A stretch of 64,000 nt of DNA, taken from Mycobacterium marseillense. Its GTDB lineage: Bacteria > Actinomycetota > Actinomycetes > Mycobacteriales > Mycobacteriaceae. The position numbers and the translations under genes were made by a program. The notes under the pieces were generated by a model that had not been told where the DNA came from, did not search any database, and worked only from the letters and a program-made list of their open reading frames with translations. This document shows, one piece after another, positions 9,552-18,957 of this stretch. The DNA lies in the NCBI RefSeq assembly GCF_010731675.1, contig NZ_AP022584.1:2108001-2172000 (forward strand), written 5' to 3'. Position 1 is the first letter of the stretch; each line of letters opens with the position of its first letter.

Positions 9552-10814
9552 TCAGTCGGCCAGTAATCCCTTGGCGATGTGGGTGACCTGCACCTCGTTG
9601 CTGCCGGCGTAGATCATCAGCGACTTGGCGTCGCGGGCGAGCTGCTCCACCCGGTACTCGGCCATGTATCCGTTGCCGCCGAACAGTTGCACGGCCTCCA
9701 TCGCCACCTCGGTCGCCGCCTCCGACGAGTACAGCTTGATCGCCGACGCCTCGGCCAGCGTCAGCGGTTTACCGGACTGCTGGCGCTCGATGGTGTGAAA
9801 GACCATGTTCTGCACGTTCATTCGCGCGATTTCCATCTTGGCCAGCTTGAGCTGGATCAGCTGGAACTGGCCGATGTTCTTGCCCCACAGCGTGCGGCTC
9901 TTCGCGTAATCCACACACAGCCGGTGGCATTCGTCGATGATGCCCAGCGCCATCATCGCGATCCCGATCCGCTCGGCGGCGAAGTTGGCGCGGGCACTGT
10001 CGCGGCCGTCGCCGTCGGTGTGCTGTTCGCTCTCGCCGAGCAGCCGATCCGGGCTCAACCGCACGTTGTCGAAGAACAGCTCGCCGGTCGGCGAGGACAT
10101 CATGCCCATCTTTTTGAACGGCTTGCCCTGCGTCAGGCCTTCCATGCCCGCGTCGAGCACGAACACCAGCACCGGGCGGTTGCGCTTGTCCACACTCGCG
10201 TCGCCCTCGTCGAGCTTGGCGTACACCACCAGGACGTCGGCGCAGGGCCCGTTGGTGATGAACGTCTTCTGCCCATTGAGGATGTAATCCTCACCGTCGC
10301 GTTTGACGTAGGTCTTCATGCCGCCGAACGCGTCCGAACCCGAGTCCGGCTCGGTGATGGCCCACGCCGCAATCTTTTCCAGCGTCATCAGCTCGGGCAG
10401 CCAGCGTTCCTTCTGGGCCAGGGTGCCGCGGCTCATGATGGTCGCCGCGCCCAGCCCGAGGCTCACCGACGCGGTGCTGAGCAACCCGATGCTGACCCGG
10501 GCGATCTCGGACACCAGCACCGCGATCATCGATCCCTGGGCGCCGCCGCCGAAACCGCCTGCGTCGTCCGGCTTTTCGTCGGACTTCTCGGCCGCCGGCG
10601 CCCCGTCGAGCTTGGCCCGCTCCCGGTCGAGCATCTTCTTGACCGACTCGGCGGCCATCGCGTCCAGCCCGAACTGGCTGAACAGCTTGCGCGCGATCGG
10701 GTAGGGCGACATTGCGCCGCTTTCCAATTCGTCGAGATGCGGGCGGATCTCTTTGTCGACGAACTGCCGAACGGCATCCCGGACCATCAGGTCGGTGTCG
10801 GACCACTCGATCAT
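9552..10814 (-). CDS. fadE21: Acyl-CoA dehydrogenase FadE21
   Basis: FAD-dependent alpha,beta-dehydrogenation of an acyl-CoA. The 420 residues contain the FAD/substrate signatures WAITEPDSGSDAFG and NGQKTFITNG in the centre, and a C-terminal helical domain with LFGGNGYMAEYRVEQLARDA, where the catalytic acid usually sits nearby. An Ala/Gly/Asp-rich insert at about residues 72-92 breaks the N-terminal helical domain and is not typical. I chose the ATG at 10814, 7 bp after the ltp1 stop; a start at 10865 would run back into ltp1. The position matches Rv2789c. It pairs with the thiolase Ltp1 upstream, suggesting one beta-oxidation route. Confidence 0.9.
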   Translation of the reverse strand: MIEWSDTDLMVRDAVRQFVDKEIRPHLDELESGAMSPYPIARKLFSQFGLDAMAAESVKKMLDRERAKLDGAPAAEKSDEKPDDAGGFGGGAQGSMIAVLVSEIARVSIGLLSTASVSLGLGAATIMSRGTLAQKERWLPELMTLEKIAAWAITEPDSGSDAFGGMKTYVKRDGEDYILNGQKTFITNGPCADVLVVYAKLDEGDASVDKRNRPVLVFVLDAGMEGLTQGKPFKKMGMMSSPTGELFFDNVRLSPDRLLGESEQHTDGDGRDSARANFAAERIGIAMMALGIIDECHRLCVDYAKSRTLWGKNIGQFQLIQLKLAKMEIARMNVQNMVFHTIERQQSGKPLTLAEASAIKLYSSEAATEVAMEAVQLFGGNGYMAEYRVEQLARDAKSLMIYAGSNEVQVTHIAKGLLAD

Positions 10815-10821
10815 GGCGCCC

Positions 10822-12036
10822 TTAGCGTTCGGCGCGCTGGTAGGCGGTGACGACGGCGGCGCCACCCAAGCCGATGTTGTGTTGCAGTGCGGCGGTGACG
10901 CCCTCGACCTGTCGCTTGTCGGCGGTCCCGCGCAGCTGCCAGGTCAGTTCCGCGCACTGCGCCAGCCCGGTCGCGCCCAGCGGGTGCCCCTTGGAGATCA
11001 GGCCGCCCGATGGGTTGACCACCCAGCGACCGCCGTAGGTGGTGTCGTGGTTGTCGATCAGCTTGGGCGCCTCACCCGGTCCGCACAGGCCCAGCGCTTC
11101 GTAGAGCAGCAGCTCGTTGGCCGAGAAGCAGTCGTGCAGCTCGATGACCTGGAAGTCTTGCGGACCCAGCCCGGACTGGTCGTAGACCTGTTGCGCGGCT
11201 TGGACATTCATGTCGTAGCCGATGAGGTTCTTCGCGCTTCCGTCGAACGTCGAGGCGAAGTCGGTGGTCATCGCCTGGCCGACGATCTCCACGGCCTGGC
11301 CCGCCAGCCCGTGGCTGTCGACGAAACTTTCCGAGGCCAAAATCGCCGCGCCCGATCCGTCGGAGGTCGGCGAACACTGCAGCTTGGTCAGCGGGTCGGA
11401 GATCATCCGCGCCGCCAGGATGTCCTCGAGCGTGTAGGACTCCTGGAACTGGGCGAACGGGTTGTTCACCGAGTGCTTGTGATTCTTGTAGCCGATCTTG
11501 GCGAAATGCTCTGCGGTCGAGCCGTATTGCTTCATGTGCTCGCGGCCGGCGGCGCCGAACATCCACGGCGCGACGGGCATCGCGAACTCGTCGATCTCGG
11601 CCATCGCCTTGACGTGCTTGCCCATCGGCGATTCGCGGTCCTGAGCGCCGCCGCCCAGCGAACCGGGCTGCATCTTCTCGAAACCCAGCGCGATCGCGCA
11701 GTCGACGATGCCGCCGCGGATGGCCTGGGCGGCCAGGAAAAGCGCCGTGGAGCCGGTGGAGCAGTTGTTGTTGACGTTGACCACCGGGATCCCGGTCATG
11801 CCGAGCTCGTAGAGCGCGCGCTGCCCGGACGTCGAATCCCCGGCGACGTAGCCGACGTAGCCCTGCTGCACCTCGTGGTAGGCGATGCCGGCGTCCTTCA
11901 GGGCGTTGGTTCCCGATTCGCGCGCCATGTCCGGGTAGTCCCAGCCCTCGCGGCGACCGGGCTTCTCGAACTTCGTCATGCCGACGCCGACGACGTAAAC
12001 CTTGTTAGACATCTTGCTGGACATCTTGCTGGACAT
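10822..12036 (-). CDS. ltp1: Thiolase-like lipid-transfer protein Ltp1
   Basis: 404 residues of the SCP-x/thiolase family, orthologous by place to Rv2790c. The active-site cysteine lies in [22 protein letters not shown] and [14 protein letters not shown] supply the His and Cys/His elements of the condensing fold. Such proteins cleave or form beta-ketoacyl-CoA, often from sterol side chains. The start ATG at 12036 follows the Shine-Dalgarno sequence AAGGGGA by five bases. The first 12 bases (ATG TCC AGC AAG) are repeated, giving three near-identical Met codons at residues 1, 5 and 9, so the exact start may vary. fadE21 follows after 7 bp. Confidence 0.92.
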   Translation of the reverse strand: MSSKMSSKMSNKVYVVGVGMTKFEKPGRREGWDYPDMARESGTNALKDAGIAYHEVQQGYVGYVAGDSTSGQRALYELGMTGIPVVNVNNNCSTGSTALFLAAQAIRGGIVDCAIALGFEKMQPGSLGGGAQDRESPMGKHVKAMAEIDEFAMPVAPWMFGAAGREHMKQYGSTAEHFAKIGYKNHKHSVNNPFAQFQESYTLEDILAARMISDPLTKLQCSPTSDGSGAAILASESFVDSHGLAGQAVEIVGQAMTTDFASTFDGSAKNLIGYDMNVQAAQQVYDQSGLGPQDFQVIELHDCFSANELLLYEALGLCGPGEAPKLIDNHDTTYGGRWVVNPSGGLISKGHPLGATGLAQCAELTWQLRGTADKRQVEGVTAALQHNIGLGGAAVVTAYQRAER

Positions 12037-12120
12037 CTTTGTCCCCTTCCGTATGCCGCCCAGACACTCAGTGTGCAACGTAGCCCAACCAACCGCTCGG
12101 CCGGGACCCGCTAGAGCATC

Positions 12121-12241
12121 GCCGGGCGGGATTCGATGGCCCGACTCCTCCTCAGTCCGTTCCGGACTGCATCGTCGCCGGGCGGGATTCGATGGCCCGA
12201 CTCCTCCTCAGTCCGTTCCGGACTGCATCGTCGCCGGGCGG
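12121..12241 (-). repeat. Tandem 56-bp repeat, two copies, at the truB 3' end
   Basis: Two identical 56-bp units (12121-12176 and 12177-12232) are followed by 9 bp of a third. On the minus strand each unit contains GACGATGC, a palindromic AGTCCG-GAA-CGGACT stem and TGAGGAGGAG. The end of truB, including its TGA stop at 12208-12210, lies inside the second unit. The conserved ends match the repeats at 26661, 37561, 49105 and 55776. Confidence 0.85.
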
Positions 12242-13113
12242 ACAACAACGACCGACTTCGTCCCCGCGCCCTCGTCGCGCAGCAGCGCCATCACCCGGCC
12301 GTCGGGGCCGCACGCGGCGTAGACGCCGTCGATGCCGGCCGGCGGCAGGGACCGGCCGTTGCCGGCGGCCTCGGCCTCCGCGGCGGACAGGTCGCGGCGC
12401 GGGAAGATCAGCAGGCAGGCCTCGTCGAGGGTGTAGCTCAGCCGCGGCCGCTCCGCGAGCTCGTCGAGCGGATACGCCTGATCCAGCCCGAAGCGGCCGA
12501 CGCGGGTACGCCGCAACGCCGTCAGGTGCCCGCCCACCCCCAGCGCGGCGCCCAGATCGCGGGCCAGCGCGCGAATGTAGGTTCCCGACGAGCAGTCGAC
12601 CTCGACGTCGACGTCGACGACGTCTAGGCCCTGCGGCCGGGGACGGACGTCGCGCACGTCGAAGCGGTCGATGCGCACCGGGCGGGCCTCGAGCTCGACC
12701 GCCCGGCCCTCGCGGGCCAGGCGGTAGGCGCGTTTGCCGCCCACCTTGATGGCGCTGACGGTCGACGGCACCTGTGCGATGTCACCGCGCAGCCCGCCCA
12801 CGGCGGTCTCGATCGCCTCGCCGACCAGGTGCCCGGCCGGGACGCTGTGCAGCGGTTCGCCCTCGGCGTCGTCGGTCGACGTGCTCTGCCCCAGGCGGAT
12901 GGTGGCCGTGTAGGACTTGGTGGCCGCGGTCAGCAGGCCGAGGATCTTGGTGGCGCGCTCGACACCGATCACCAGCACCCCGGTCGCCATCGGGTCCAAG
13001 GTCCCCGCGTGCCCCACCCGGCGGGTGGAAAAGATCCGGCGGCAGCGGCCCACCACGTCATGGCTGGTCATCGCCGGCGGCTTGTCGACGACGACGATGC
13101 CCGGACCGCTCAT
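12208..13113 (-). CDS. truB: tRNA pseudouridine-55 synthase
   Basis: Isomerises U55 in the T loop of tRNAs. The 301 residues contain the catalytic motif [12 protein letters not shown] with Asp40, and a C-terminal PUA-like domain ending near [14 protein letters not shown]. The last residues (ATMQSGTD) and the stop codon are encoded by the 56-bp repeat, so the C-terminus has been remodelled by repeat insertion. The start at 13113 overlaps the pptT stop in an ATGA arrangement. A much longer in-frame upstream extension is ignored, because it is antisense-like and covers pptT. Confidence 0.96.
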   Translation of the reverse strand: MSGPGIVVVDKPPAMTSHDVVGRCRRIFSTRRVGHAGTLDPMATGVLVIGVERATKILGLLTAATKSYTATIRLGQSTSTDDAEGEPLHSVPAGHLVGEAIETAVGGLRGDIAQVPSTVSAIKVGGKRAYRLAREGRAVELEARPVRIDRFDVRDVRPRPQGLDVVDVDVEVDCSSGTYIRALARDLGAALGVGGHLTALRRTRVGRFGLDQAYPLDELAERPRLSYTLDEACLLIFPRRDLSAAEAEAAGNGRSLPPAGIDGVYAACGPDGRVMALLRDEGAGTKSVVVVRPATMQSGTD

Positions 13114-13793
13114 AGGACGATGGCGGTGAGCACCAGCCCGCGCTCGACCGACCAGCGGCCCGCCAGCTCCGTCAGCGGTGGACCGGACAGCGCCGCCGGA
13201 TCGATCAGGATCCGCGAGACGAAACTGCCCGTCGTCGCGCCGGGGCCGTCGGACTCGAACGTGATGTGAGCGTCCTCGAAGCCCAGCCACCGCTTGGTCA
13301 GCGGAAACCACGCCTTGTACGTTGCCTCCTTGGCGCAGAACAGGATTCGATCCCAATGCAGATCCCCCGACAGTCTGGCGGGGATCTCGGCGCGTTCGGC
13401 GGGCACGCTGATCGCGTTGAGCACGCCGTCGGGCAACACGTCGTGCGGTTCGGCGTCGATGCCTACCGAACGCAGCGCGTCCGTGCGGCCCACCACCGCG
13501 CCGCGGTAGCCCGTGCAATGGGTCAGGCTGCCGACCACGCCGTCGGGCCAGCAGGGTTCGCCCTTCTCCCCCTTGAGGATTGGCACGGGCGGCAGGCCGA
13601 GCTCGCCCAGCGCGATGCGCGCGCAGTGCCGCACGGTGATGAACTCGTTGCGCCGCTTGGCCACTGACCTCGCGATCAACGGCTCCTCTTCGGGCAGCGG
13701 CGCGAGATCGGGCGGATCGGAATACACCTCCGAGGAGGCCAGACCCTCAGAGGCCGGCAGCACGGAGGACACCAGCGTGTGCTCCCCCGTCAT
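13110..13793 (-). CDS. pptT: 4'-phosphopantetheinyl transferase PptT
   Basis: Transfers 4'-phosphopantetheine from CoA to carrier proteins of polyketide, siderophore and mycolate assembly. The 227 residues equal the M. tuberculosis length when starting at the ATG at 13793. The Sfp-type motifs are clear: GIDAEPHD for Mg and CoA binding, and [13 protein letters not shown] (the KEaxyK motif). It overlaps pptH upstream and truB downstream by four bases each, so the three genes are translationally coupled. Confidence 0.96.
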   Translation of the reverse strand: MTGEHTLVSSVLPASEGLASSEVYSDPPDLAPLPEEEPLIARSVAKRRNEFITVRHCARIALGELGLPPVPILKGEKGEPCWPDGVVGSLTHCTGYRGAVVGRTDALRSVGIDAEPHDVLPDGVLNAISVPAERAEIPARLSGDLHWDRILFCAKEATYKAWFPLTKRWLGFEDAHITFESDGPGATTGSFVSRILIDPAALSGPPLTELAGRWSVERGLVLTAIVL

Positions 13794-14767
13794 CGTGATT
13801 GCCGCTGCCGCAACCGTTCCCGGAACTGCGTGGCCTGCTGCCGCATCTCGGGGGTGATTTCGAAGTGGCCGCCGAAGTCGTTGAGGTCGCCCGGCGCGTA
13901 CTGCGGATCCGGCAGCACCTGCCGCAGCCAGCTGGGCGGCTTGCGGCGCCGCCACTCCCGCGGATAGCCCACCGACACCTCCTCGAAGCGCACGTCGTCA
14001 TACCACGTGGTGCGCGGGATGTGCAGGTGCCCGTAGACCGAACAGACGGCGTTGTAGCGGGTGTGCCAGTCGGCGGTCTTGGTGGTGCCGCACCACAGCG
14101 AGAACTCCGGGTAGAACAGCGCGTCGCAGGGATCGCGGACCAACGGAAAATGGTTCACCAGAACGGTCGGCGTCATCCAGTCCAGCTCTTCGAGCCGCCG
14201 CCGGGTGATCTCCAGGCGCTCGCGGCACCACGCCTCGCGGGTGGGGTACGGCTCCGAGGAGAGCAGGAACTCGTCGGTGGCCACCACGTTGCGGTCCCGT
14301 GCGATGGTCAGGCCCTCGGCTTTGCTCGTGGCCCCCTCAGGCAAGAAGCTGTAGTCGTAGAGCAGGAACATCGGCACGATCGTGGCCGGGCCGCCGCGCT
14401 CGGTCCAGACCGGGAACGGATGCTCGGGCGTGACCACACCCATCTCGTCGCACATGTTGACCAGGTAGTCATAGCGCGCCTTGCCGAAGATCTGCACGGG
14501 GTCGCGGGTAGTGGTCCACAGCTCGTGGTTGCCCGGCACCCAGATCACCTTAGCGAACCGGCGTCGCAGCAGGTCAAGGGCCCACCGGATCTCGTCGGTG
14601 CGCTCGGCGACGTCGCCGGCGACGATCAGCCAGTCCTCCGGCGACGAGGGATGCAGCGATTCGGTGACCGGCTTGTTGCCGAGGTGACCGGTGTGCAGGT
14701 CGGACACCGCCCACAGCGTCGGTTGCCCACCGTTGGTCGAGTCCTGCCCCGATCTCTGCCCAGCCAC
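13790..14767 (-). CDS. pptH: Phosphopantetheinyl hydrolase PptH (metallophosphoesterase)
   Basis: 325 residues with the calcineurin-like metallophosphoesterase motifs in order: SDLHTGH near residue 22, AGDVAER, PGNHEL and YGHLHIPR near residue 246. The family uses a di-metal centre. The M. tuberculosis homologue Rv2795c removes phosphopantetheine from carrier proteins and so opposes PptT; the assignment here rests on homology and on the ATGA overlap with pptT. The start at 14767 gives MAGQRSG. Confidence 0.88.
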   Translation of the reverse strand: MAGQRSGQDSTNGGQPTLWAVSDLHTGHLGNKPVTESLHPSSPEDWLIVAGDVAERTDEIRWALDLLRRRFAKVIWVPGNHELWTTTRDPVQIFGKARYDYLVNMCDEMGVVTPEHPFPVWTERGGPATIVPMFLLYDYSFLPEGATSKAEGLTIARDRNVVATDEFLLSSEPYPTREAWCRERLEITRRRLEELDWMTPTVLVNHFPLVRDPCDALFYPEFSLWCGTTKTADWHTRYNAVCSVYGHLHIPRTTWYDDVRFEEVSVGYPREWRRRKPPSWLRQVLPDPQYAPGDLNDFGGHFEITPEMRQQATQFRERLRQRQSR

Positions 14768-14873
14768 GAATAACCACCCTAACGACCCGAACCCGGCGGT
14801 CCCCTTTCGCGCCCGGTCAGCGGGTGAACTAGAACAAGTTCAGGTTTGCCTGTGACCTCGAGCGCGCGACTTG

Positions 14874-14879
14874 TACACT
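14874..14879 (+). promoter_or_regulatory. -10 element TACACT upstream of the DUF3558-like gene
   Basis: TACACT matches the mycobacterial TANNNT -10 consensus and lies about 36 bp before the proposed GTG start. The divergent pptH gene begins at 14767. A -35 element is not clear. Confidence 0.35.
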
Positions 14880-14914
14880 CCCCCGAAAGGACCGCTGCGG
14901 CGTCAGGGGGTGTC

Positions 14915-15505
14915 GTGTTCGCCAATGTTCGTCTGATGGGGGCGCTCGGTGCGCTGCTCACAGCGGCCATCGGGGGCACGGTGGGCTTGCTGTCCGGTTC
15001 CCCTGCCATGCAAGGCGGCGACGACCGCTCCGTCGAGCTGCGCTCGACCGCCCAGCCGATGGAAACCACGATGAAGAGCCCGATCGTGGCGACCACCGAT
15101 CCGCGCCCGTTCGACGCGTGCGAGGACATCCCGTTCGACGTCGTCCAGCGGCTCGGGCTGGGATTCACACCGCCCGAACACGAGGACGGCCTGCGGTGCC
15201 ACTTCGACGCCGGCAACTATCAGGTGGCCGTCGAGCCGATCATCTGGCGCACCTACGAGGCCTCGCTGCCCGCCGACGCCGTCGAGACGACGATCGCGGG
15301 TCACCGCGCCGCGCAGTACTGGGTGCTCAAGCCGACCTATCACAACAGCTACTGGTTCTACTCCTGCATGGTCGTGTTCAAGACCAGCTACGGGGTGCTG
15401 CAGCAGGCGCTGTACTACTCGACCGTCTACTCCGACCCCGAGGTCGACTGCATGCAGACCAACCTGCAGCGCGCCAACGACCTCGCCCCGTACTACAAGT
15501 TCTAG
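14915..15505 (+). CDS. Membrane-anchored protein of the DUF3558-like type
   Basis: 196 residues with an N-terminal hydrophobic stretch (MGALGALLTAAIGGTVGLLSG) that can act as signal anchor. The outer domain contains DPRPFDACEDIPFDVVQRLG, the layout of DUF3558-like mycobacterial lipoproteins, and four later cysteines. No lipobox cysteine follows the hydrophobic stretch. Position matches Rv2799. The start is uncertain: GTG at 14915, ATG at 14936, or TTG at 14846. The CocE hydrolase starts 2 bp after its stop, so the two are an operon. Confidence 0.7.
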   Translation: MFANVRLMGALGALLTAAIGGTVGLLSGSPAMQGGDDRSVELRSTAQPMETTMKSPIVATTDPRPFDACEDIPFDVVQRLGLGFTPPEHEDGLRCHFDAGNYQVAVEPIIWRTYEASLPADAVETTIAGHRAAQYWVLKPTYHNSYWFYSCMVVFKTSYGVLQQALYYSTVYSDPEVDCMQTNLQRANDLAPYYKF

Positions 15506-15506
15506 G

Positions 15507-17237
15507 GTGAGCATCACCTCGATCCGACCCGCCCAGCCGGCCCTGCATACCCTGAAACACCTGGGCGGCAAGGCCCTCGGCCGATTGCTGGGCCTGCCGC
15601 CGGCGACCACCGAATACACCGTGGAGCGCGTGCGCGTGCCGATGCGCGACGGGGTCGCGTTGGTGGCCGACCATTACGCGCCCGCCACCTCCACGGCCGT
15701 CGGCACCTTGCTGGTCCGCGGCCCCTACGGACGCGGTTTTCCGTTCACCCAGATATTCGGCGCGCTGTACGCGGCGCGCGGCTACCACGTGGTGCTGCAG
15801 AGCGTGCGCGGGACGTTCGGATCGGGCGGGGTTTTCGAGCCGATGGCCGACGAGATCGCCGACGGCGCCGATACCGTCGCGTGGCTGCGTGAGCAGCCAT
15901 GGTTCACCGGCCACTTCGCCACTATCGGCATGTCGTACCTGGGATTCACCCAGTGGGCGCTGCTGCAGGACCCCCCGCCGGAACTGGCCACCGCGGTGAT
16001 CGCGGTGGGTCCGCACGATTTCAACGAATCAGTTTGGGGTACAGGCGCTTTCGCGGTCAACGACTTCCTGGGCTGGAGCGACATGGTGGCGCATCAGGAG
16101 GACCCGCTGCGCGCCCGGTCCGCGCTGCGCCAGTTGCAGACCCGCCGCAAGGTGGCGCAAGCCGCCGCCGAGGCACCGCTGGGCGATGCCGCACGGGCCC
16201 TGCTCGGCACGGGGGCGCCGTGGTTCGAATCCTGGGTCGAACACAGCGATCCCGACGATCCCTTCTGGAATGCCTTGCGCTGCAACGAGGCGCTGGACCG
16301 CGTGCAGGTGCCCGTGCTGCTCATCGGCGGCTGGCAGGACATCTTCATCCGGCAGACGCTGCAGCAGTACGCGCATCTGCATGGCCGCGGGATCGACGTC
16401 GCGCTCACCGTCGGCCCCTGGACGCACACCCACCTGCTCACCACCGGGCTGGCCACCTGCGTTCAGGAGTCGCTGAATTGGCTCGACATCCACCTGGGCG
16501 ACGTCCCCGCCGCGCGCCGACCCAGCCCGGTCCGGGTCTACGTCACGGGCGTCGACCGGGGCCAGGCCTGGCGCAGCCTGCCCGAGTGGCCGCCCGCCAC
16601 CACTGAGCGCGCGCTGTATCTGCGGCCCGGCGGCTACCTGGGCGAGACCGCGCCGACGCTGAAAGGGCTGTCCCCGGCGACATTTCGGTATGACCCGGCC
16701 GCTCCGACACCCACCATCGGCGGCCCGCTGCTGTCCGCCAACGGCGGCTACCGCGACGACAGCCGGCTCGCGTCGCGGGACGACGTGCTGGCGTTCACCA
16801 GCGCCGCCCTCACCGAGGACGTGTACGCCTACGGCACCCCGGTCGTCGAGCTCGCGCACGGCGCCGACAATCCGCACGTCGACCTGTTCGTGCGGGTGAG
16901 CGAGGTCGATCCCAAGGGCCGGTCGCGCAACGTCAGCGAGGCCTACCGACGGTTGCCCGCCGCCGCGAAGACGAAGTCGGAGAAGGTCGTTCGTCTCGAG
17001 CTCGACGGCATCGCCCACCGCTTCCGCGCCGGCTCACGCATCCGGGTGCTGATCGCCGGCAGTTGGTCCCCGCGCTACGCGCACAACCTGGGCGGCGACG
17101 AACCGGTGCTGACCGCCCGGCGCGCCACCCCCGTGACCCACAGCGTGCGCTACGGGCGCTCCCGGCTGGTGTTGCCCGTCGGCCCGGCCGAGTTGTCAGC
17201 CAACGGCGGCGCGGACACGGGCGGCGACCGCGTCTAG
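15507..17237 (+). CDS. CocE/NonD family hydrolase (X-Pro dipeptidyl-peptidase type)
   Basis: 576 residues. The N-terminal alpha/beta hydrolase domain carries the nucleophile in GMSYLG at about residues 145-150, and VRGTFGSGG is the oxyanion region. A C-terminal jelly-roll domain (DNPHVDLFVRVSEVDPKGRSR) is the PepX_C type. The family includes cocaine esterase and glutaryl-7-ACA acylases; the native substrate is unknown. It matches Rv2800 in place. The GTG start is directly after the previous stop. Its 3' end overlaps the convergent DUF1802 gene by 42 bp. Confidence 0.9.
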   Translation: MSITSIRPAQPALHTLKHLGGKALGRLLGLPPATTEYTVERVRVPMRDGVALVADHYAPATSTAVGTLLVRGPYGRGFPFTQIFGALYAARGYHVVLQSVRGTFGSGGVFEPMADEIADGADTVAWLREQPWFTGHFATIGMSYLGFTQWALLQDPPPELATAVIAVGPHDFNESVWGTGAFAVNDFLGWSDMVAHQEDPLRARSALRQLQTRRKVAQAAAEAPLGDAARALLGTGAPWFESWVEHSDPDDPFWNALRCNEALDRVQVPVLLIGGWQDIFIRQTLQQYAHLHGRGIDVALTVGPWTHTHLLTTGLATCVQESLNWLDIHLGDVPAARRPSPVRVYVTGVDRGQAWRSLPEWPPATTERALYLRPGGYLGETAPTLKGLSPATFRYDPAAPTPTIGGPLLSANGGYRDDSRLASRDDVLAFTSAALTEDVYAYGTPVVELAHGADNPHVDLFVRVSEVDPKGRSRNVSEAYRRLPAAAKTKSEKVVRLELDGIAHRFRAGSRIRVLIAGSWSPRYAHNLGGDEPVLTARRATPVTHSVRYGRSRLVLPVGPAELSANGGADTGGDRV

Positions 17238-17768
17238 CGCGGCTTTGCCATGAACGGGGTCGCGGACCGGCGCCGCCAACGGTCCGTGCACCGGCAGCTC
17301 CACCCAGCTCTTGCAGCCGGCGTATTCGGGGGTCCGGACGATGCGCACCGGCTCGGCCAACGGAGTCACCGACACCACCAGTACGGCCAGTTTGTGCTTG
17401 GGGCGAAAGTCCAGCCGGTCGGTGCGCACCGACTCGGGCGTCCAGATGTGCAGGTCCGCGATGCCGGCAAGGCCTTCTGACCGGTTAACCGGCACTGCCG
17501 CAACGACTTTCGCCGCGGCGCGGATCACCAGCTCGTCGTCGGTGCTGTCGGTGGCGGCGGGTTCGAGCAGGTCTTGATGTTCGGCGCGCACCCGCTCGGC
17601 GTGGCTGTGCGCGACCGTCGGGAACAACAGGAATTCGCGGGCGGCCAGTTCGAAGCGCTTCTCGCCGATGCCGCCCTTGCGCAGCAGTACCCGCTGGCGG
17701 CCGTCGAGCAGGGCGTGCACGGCGGCGCTCCACTCCTTGAGCGCGGGCATCGTGGCGGTCACCGTCAT
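17196..17768 (-). CDS. DUF1802 family protein
   Basis: 190 residues. The segments LLRKGGIGEKRFELAAREF and LFPTVAHSHAERVRAEH are typical of DUF1802, which I recognise as a family without known function. A conserved charged pattern and predicted alternating helices suggest a soluble enzyme or nucleic-acid-linked protein, but no activity can be named. It overlaps the preceding DUF2277 gene by four bases and the convergent hydrolase by 42 bp. It stands where M. tuberculosis carries its CRISPR and toxin-antitoxin segment. Confidence 0.75.
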   Translation of the reverse strand: MTVTATMPALKEWSAAVHALLDGRQRVLLRKGGIGEKRFELAAREFLLFPTVAHSHAERVRAEHQDLLEPAATDSTDDELVIRAAAKVVAAVPVNRSEGLAGIADLHIWTPESVRTDRLDFRPKHKLAVLVVSVTPLAEPVRIVRTPEYAGCKSWVELPVHGPLAAPVRDPVHGKAALDAVAARVRAAVG

Positions 17769-18034
17769 GGCGCACCGGCCAACCGGGCCACCACCTCGGG
17801 CCGGCGCAACGGCGGCACCGTCTTGGGCGGCTGACGGCGCGGAGCCAGCCCCGCGAGCAGCCGCGCCGTTGTCTCGGTCACCGCCGCGACCGCCTCCTCG
17901 AAGGCCTCGGCGTTGACGGCCGACGGGTGGGTGATGCCGCTGACCTTGCGCACGTACTGGCGGGCCGCCGCCGCGATCTCCTCGGCGGTGGCCGCCGGCT
18001 GTAGACCGCGCAGTTCGGTGATGTTCCGGCACAT
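17765..18034 (-). CDS. DUF2277 family small protein
   Basis: 89 residues beginning MCRNITELRGLQP, the conserved start of DUF2277 proteins. The middle helix (AEEIAAAARQYVRKVSG) and a second helix follow. The basic, proline-rich C-terminus is less conserved. The function is unknown. The ATG at 18034 is the family start; upstream in-frame sequence is antisense to echA16. An ATGA overlap couples it to the DUF1802 gene. Confidence 0.8.
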   Translation of the reverse strand: MCRNITELRGLQPAATAEEIAAAARQYVRKVSGITHPSAVNAEAFEEAVAAVTETTARLLAGLAPRRQPPKTVPPLRRPEVVARLAGAP

Positions 18035-18158
18035 GATGCCCACGATAAGCGCTGCGCGCGGCGCTCTCCACCTCACGAGCAGACACCAAAGCACCTCCTG
18101 ACCGGCGTGTCGTGGGGCCTTTGCGTCCGCTCGCGGGGCTATCTCTACGGTTGCATTC

Positions 18159-18908
18159 ATGACCGACGAGATCCTGCTGATCGATACCGAGGAACGGGTC
18201 CGCACCCTGACCCTGAACCGTCCCCAATCGCGCAACGCGCTGTCTTCGGCGCTGCGGGACCGCTTCTTCGGGGCGCTGGCCGACGCCGAAACCGACGACG
18301 GCGTCGACGTCGTCATCGTCACCGGCGCCGACCCGGTGTTCTGCGCGGGACTCGATCTCAAGGAGCTCGGCGGTTCTTCGGCGCTCCCGGACATCTCGCC
18401 GCGGTGGCCGGCGATGACCAAGCCGGTGATCGGCGCGATCAACGGCGCCGCGGTGACCGGCGGGTTGGAGCTGGCGCTGTACTGCGACATCCTGGTCGCC
18501 TCGGAGAACGCCCGCTTCGCCGACACGCATGCCCGGGTGGGCCTGCTGCCCACCTGGGGGTTGAGCGTGCGGCTCCCGCAGAAGGTGGGCATCGGCCTGG
18601 CCCGGCGGATGAGTATGACCGGCGACTATCTGTCGGCCGCCGACGCGCTGCGCGCGGGCCTGGTGACCGAGGTGGTCCCCCACGAGCAGCTGTTGGGCGC
18701 GGCCCGCCAGGTCGCGGCGTCGATCGTCGGGAACAACCAGGAGGCGGTGCGGGCGCTGCTGGCGTCCTACCACCGCATCGACGACGCGCAGACCGGCGCG
18801 GGGCTCTGGCAGGAGGCGATGGCCGCCCGACAATTTCGGACCAGCGGCGCCGACATCGCCGCCAACCGCGAGGCCGTGCTGCAGCGCGGGCGGGCTCAGG
18901 TCCGCTGA
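18159..18908 (+). CDS. echA16: Enoyl-CoA hydratase/isomerase family protein
   Basis: 249 residues of the crotonase fold. The oxyanion-hole segments are ADPVFCAGLDLKELG and AINGAAVTGGLELALYCD, and the acidic catalytic region follows (THARVGLLPTWGLSVRLP). It hydrates enoyl-CoA or acts on a related acyl-CoA thioester. Place and sequence match Rv2831. In M. tuberculosis the ugpAEBC sugar-phosphate transporter follows; here a secreted protein gene takes its place. Confidence 0.88.
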   Translation: MTDEILLIDTEERVRTLTLNRPQSRNALSSALRDRFFGALADAETDDGVDVVIVTGADPVFCAGLDLKELGGSSALPDISPRWPAMTKPVIGAINGAAVTGGLELALYCDILVASENARFADTHARVGLLPTWGLSVRLPQKVGIGLARRMSMTGDYLSAADALRAGLVTEVVPHEQLLGAARQVAASIVGNNQEAVRALLASYHRIDDAQTGAGLWQEAMAARQFRTSGADIAANREAVLQRGRAQVR

Positions 18909-18957
18909 CCGGGGCGGTCCATTCCGCCGACCCCCCGCCACCCAATACGATCAGGTG

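Noticed and set aside
12242..13113. Plus-strand open frames covering truB
   Set aside because: Arg/Pro-rich shadow translations of a clearly identified minus-strand gene.
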